Part shown: one piece after another, positions 22,569 to 22,751 of the stretch
Position numbering within the stretch: position 1 is the first letter of the stretch
How the letters are laid out: each line of letters opens with the position of its first letter
Source of the DNA: Bacteroidota bacterium
GTDB lineage: Bacteria; Bacteroidota; Bacteroidia; Bacteroidales; Prolixibacteraceae
Direction: 5' to 3'
Assembly (NCBI GenBank): GCA_030691295.1
Contig: JAUYEQ010000461.1
Span: 1 to 22,751 of the forward strand
DNA length: 22,751 nt
Notes under the pieces: model-generated
What the model was told of the DNA's origin: nothing
The model's input: only the letters and a program-made list of their open reading frames with translations
The model's database searches: none
Position numbers and translations under genes: made by a program

Positions 22569-22751
22569 ATGGATGAATTTATTCGCAGAAGACTAACAAT
22601 GGGTTGGCTGCCGGATTATCCTGATTTCAGGGATCTCACCGTTGATCAGGAAAATGTATCAACCCGCCTGAAAGGACTCGGGCAGAATGATTCGATTAAG
22701 GAAATGCTTTCAAAAACTGGTGCATCACCAACGGCAAAAGCAACAATTCCT
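22569..22751 (+). CDS. Probable C1 (papain-like) family peptidase, N-terminal part, cut by window end
   Basis: 61 codons are visible and the frame runs off the window. The start MDEFIRRRLTMGWLPDYPDF followed by RDLTVDQE matches the GWxPDxPDxRDYT segment that opens many bacterial papain-like C1 peptidases just before the mature domain. The catalytic Cys, His and Asn are beyond the edge, so the assignment rests on this short segment. No signal peptide is present in the visible part. It is preceded by an unusually strong ribosome binding site and lies 71 nt after the DUF5675 gene. Confidence 0.65.
   Translation, partial: MDEFIRRRLTMGWLPDYPDFRDLTVDQENVSTRLKGLGQNDSIKEMLSKTGASPTAKATIP

Overview
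The window looks like a chromosomal segment of a Bacteroidota bacterium. The reasons are: type IX secretion (T9SS) C-terminal sorting tails on two proteins, TAnnTTTG-type -7 promoter boxes upstream of several genes, A-rich start regions mostly without Shine-Dalgarno sequences, and a CotH/lamin-tail/DUF1080/PD40 set typical of that phylum. The genus cannot be read from the sequence; a marine or soil Bacteroidales/Marinilabiliales-type genome is a guess.

Layout. 1-886: a repeat hairpin and a small T9SS-secreted protein. 894-1268: wreck of an acyltransferase-like membrane gene. 1327-1767: VOC/PhnB-like protein, its terminator, then an eleven-unit 21-bp tandem array. 2239-2991: YafK-type L,D-transpeptidase. 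3032-3671: MntA-HepT toxin-antitoxin pair. 3769-4810: Crp/Fnr-type regulator and a flavin split-barrel protein. 4811-4954: hairpins and a REP-like inverted pair between convergent genes. 4954-13201: branched-chain amino acid operon on the minus strand. 13339-19279: three exported proteins on the minus strand (CotH-kinase/LTD giant, PD40 propeller protein, DUF1080 protein). 19506-21508: LytTR membrane regulator and fatty-acid desaturase. 21683-22751: a 36-aa membrane miniprotein, a DUF5675 protein and the start of a probable C1 peptidase.

The centre of interest is the operon leuA-leuC-leuD-cimA-methyltransferase-leuB, read right to left. It is headed by a previously unlisted 23-codon leader peptide with five Leu and five Ile codons. 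The leader stop codon lies in an antiterminator strand that pairs perfectly over 9 nt with one arm of a T-tailed terminator, which is a classical transcription attenuator. The second LeuA-family enzyme carries the pyruvate-pocket residues of Leptospira citramalate synthase at a constant offset, so the operon should feed both leucine (LeuA) and isoleucine (CimA), matching the Leu+Ile leader.

Each of the four junctions from the attenuator to cimA is an island bounded by inverted copies of one roughly 35-nt REP-like hairpin unit. One copy lies 13-17 nt before each start codon and the other lies on, or within a few nt of, the preceding stop codon or terminator. Two islands share an internal three-stem module whose stems covary. 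Further REP-like pairs flank leuB on both sides. The operon has therefore been pervaded by, or built around, small structured repeats, and one of them encodes the last ten residues of LeuD.
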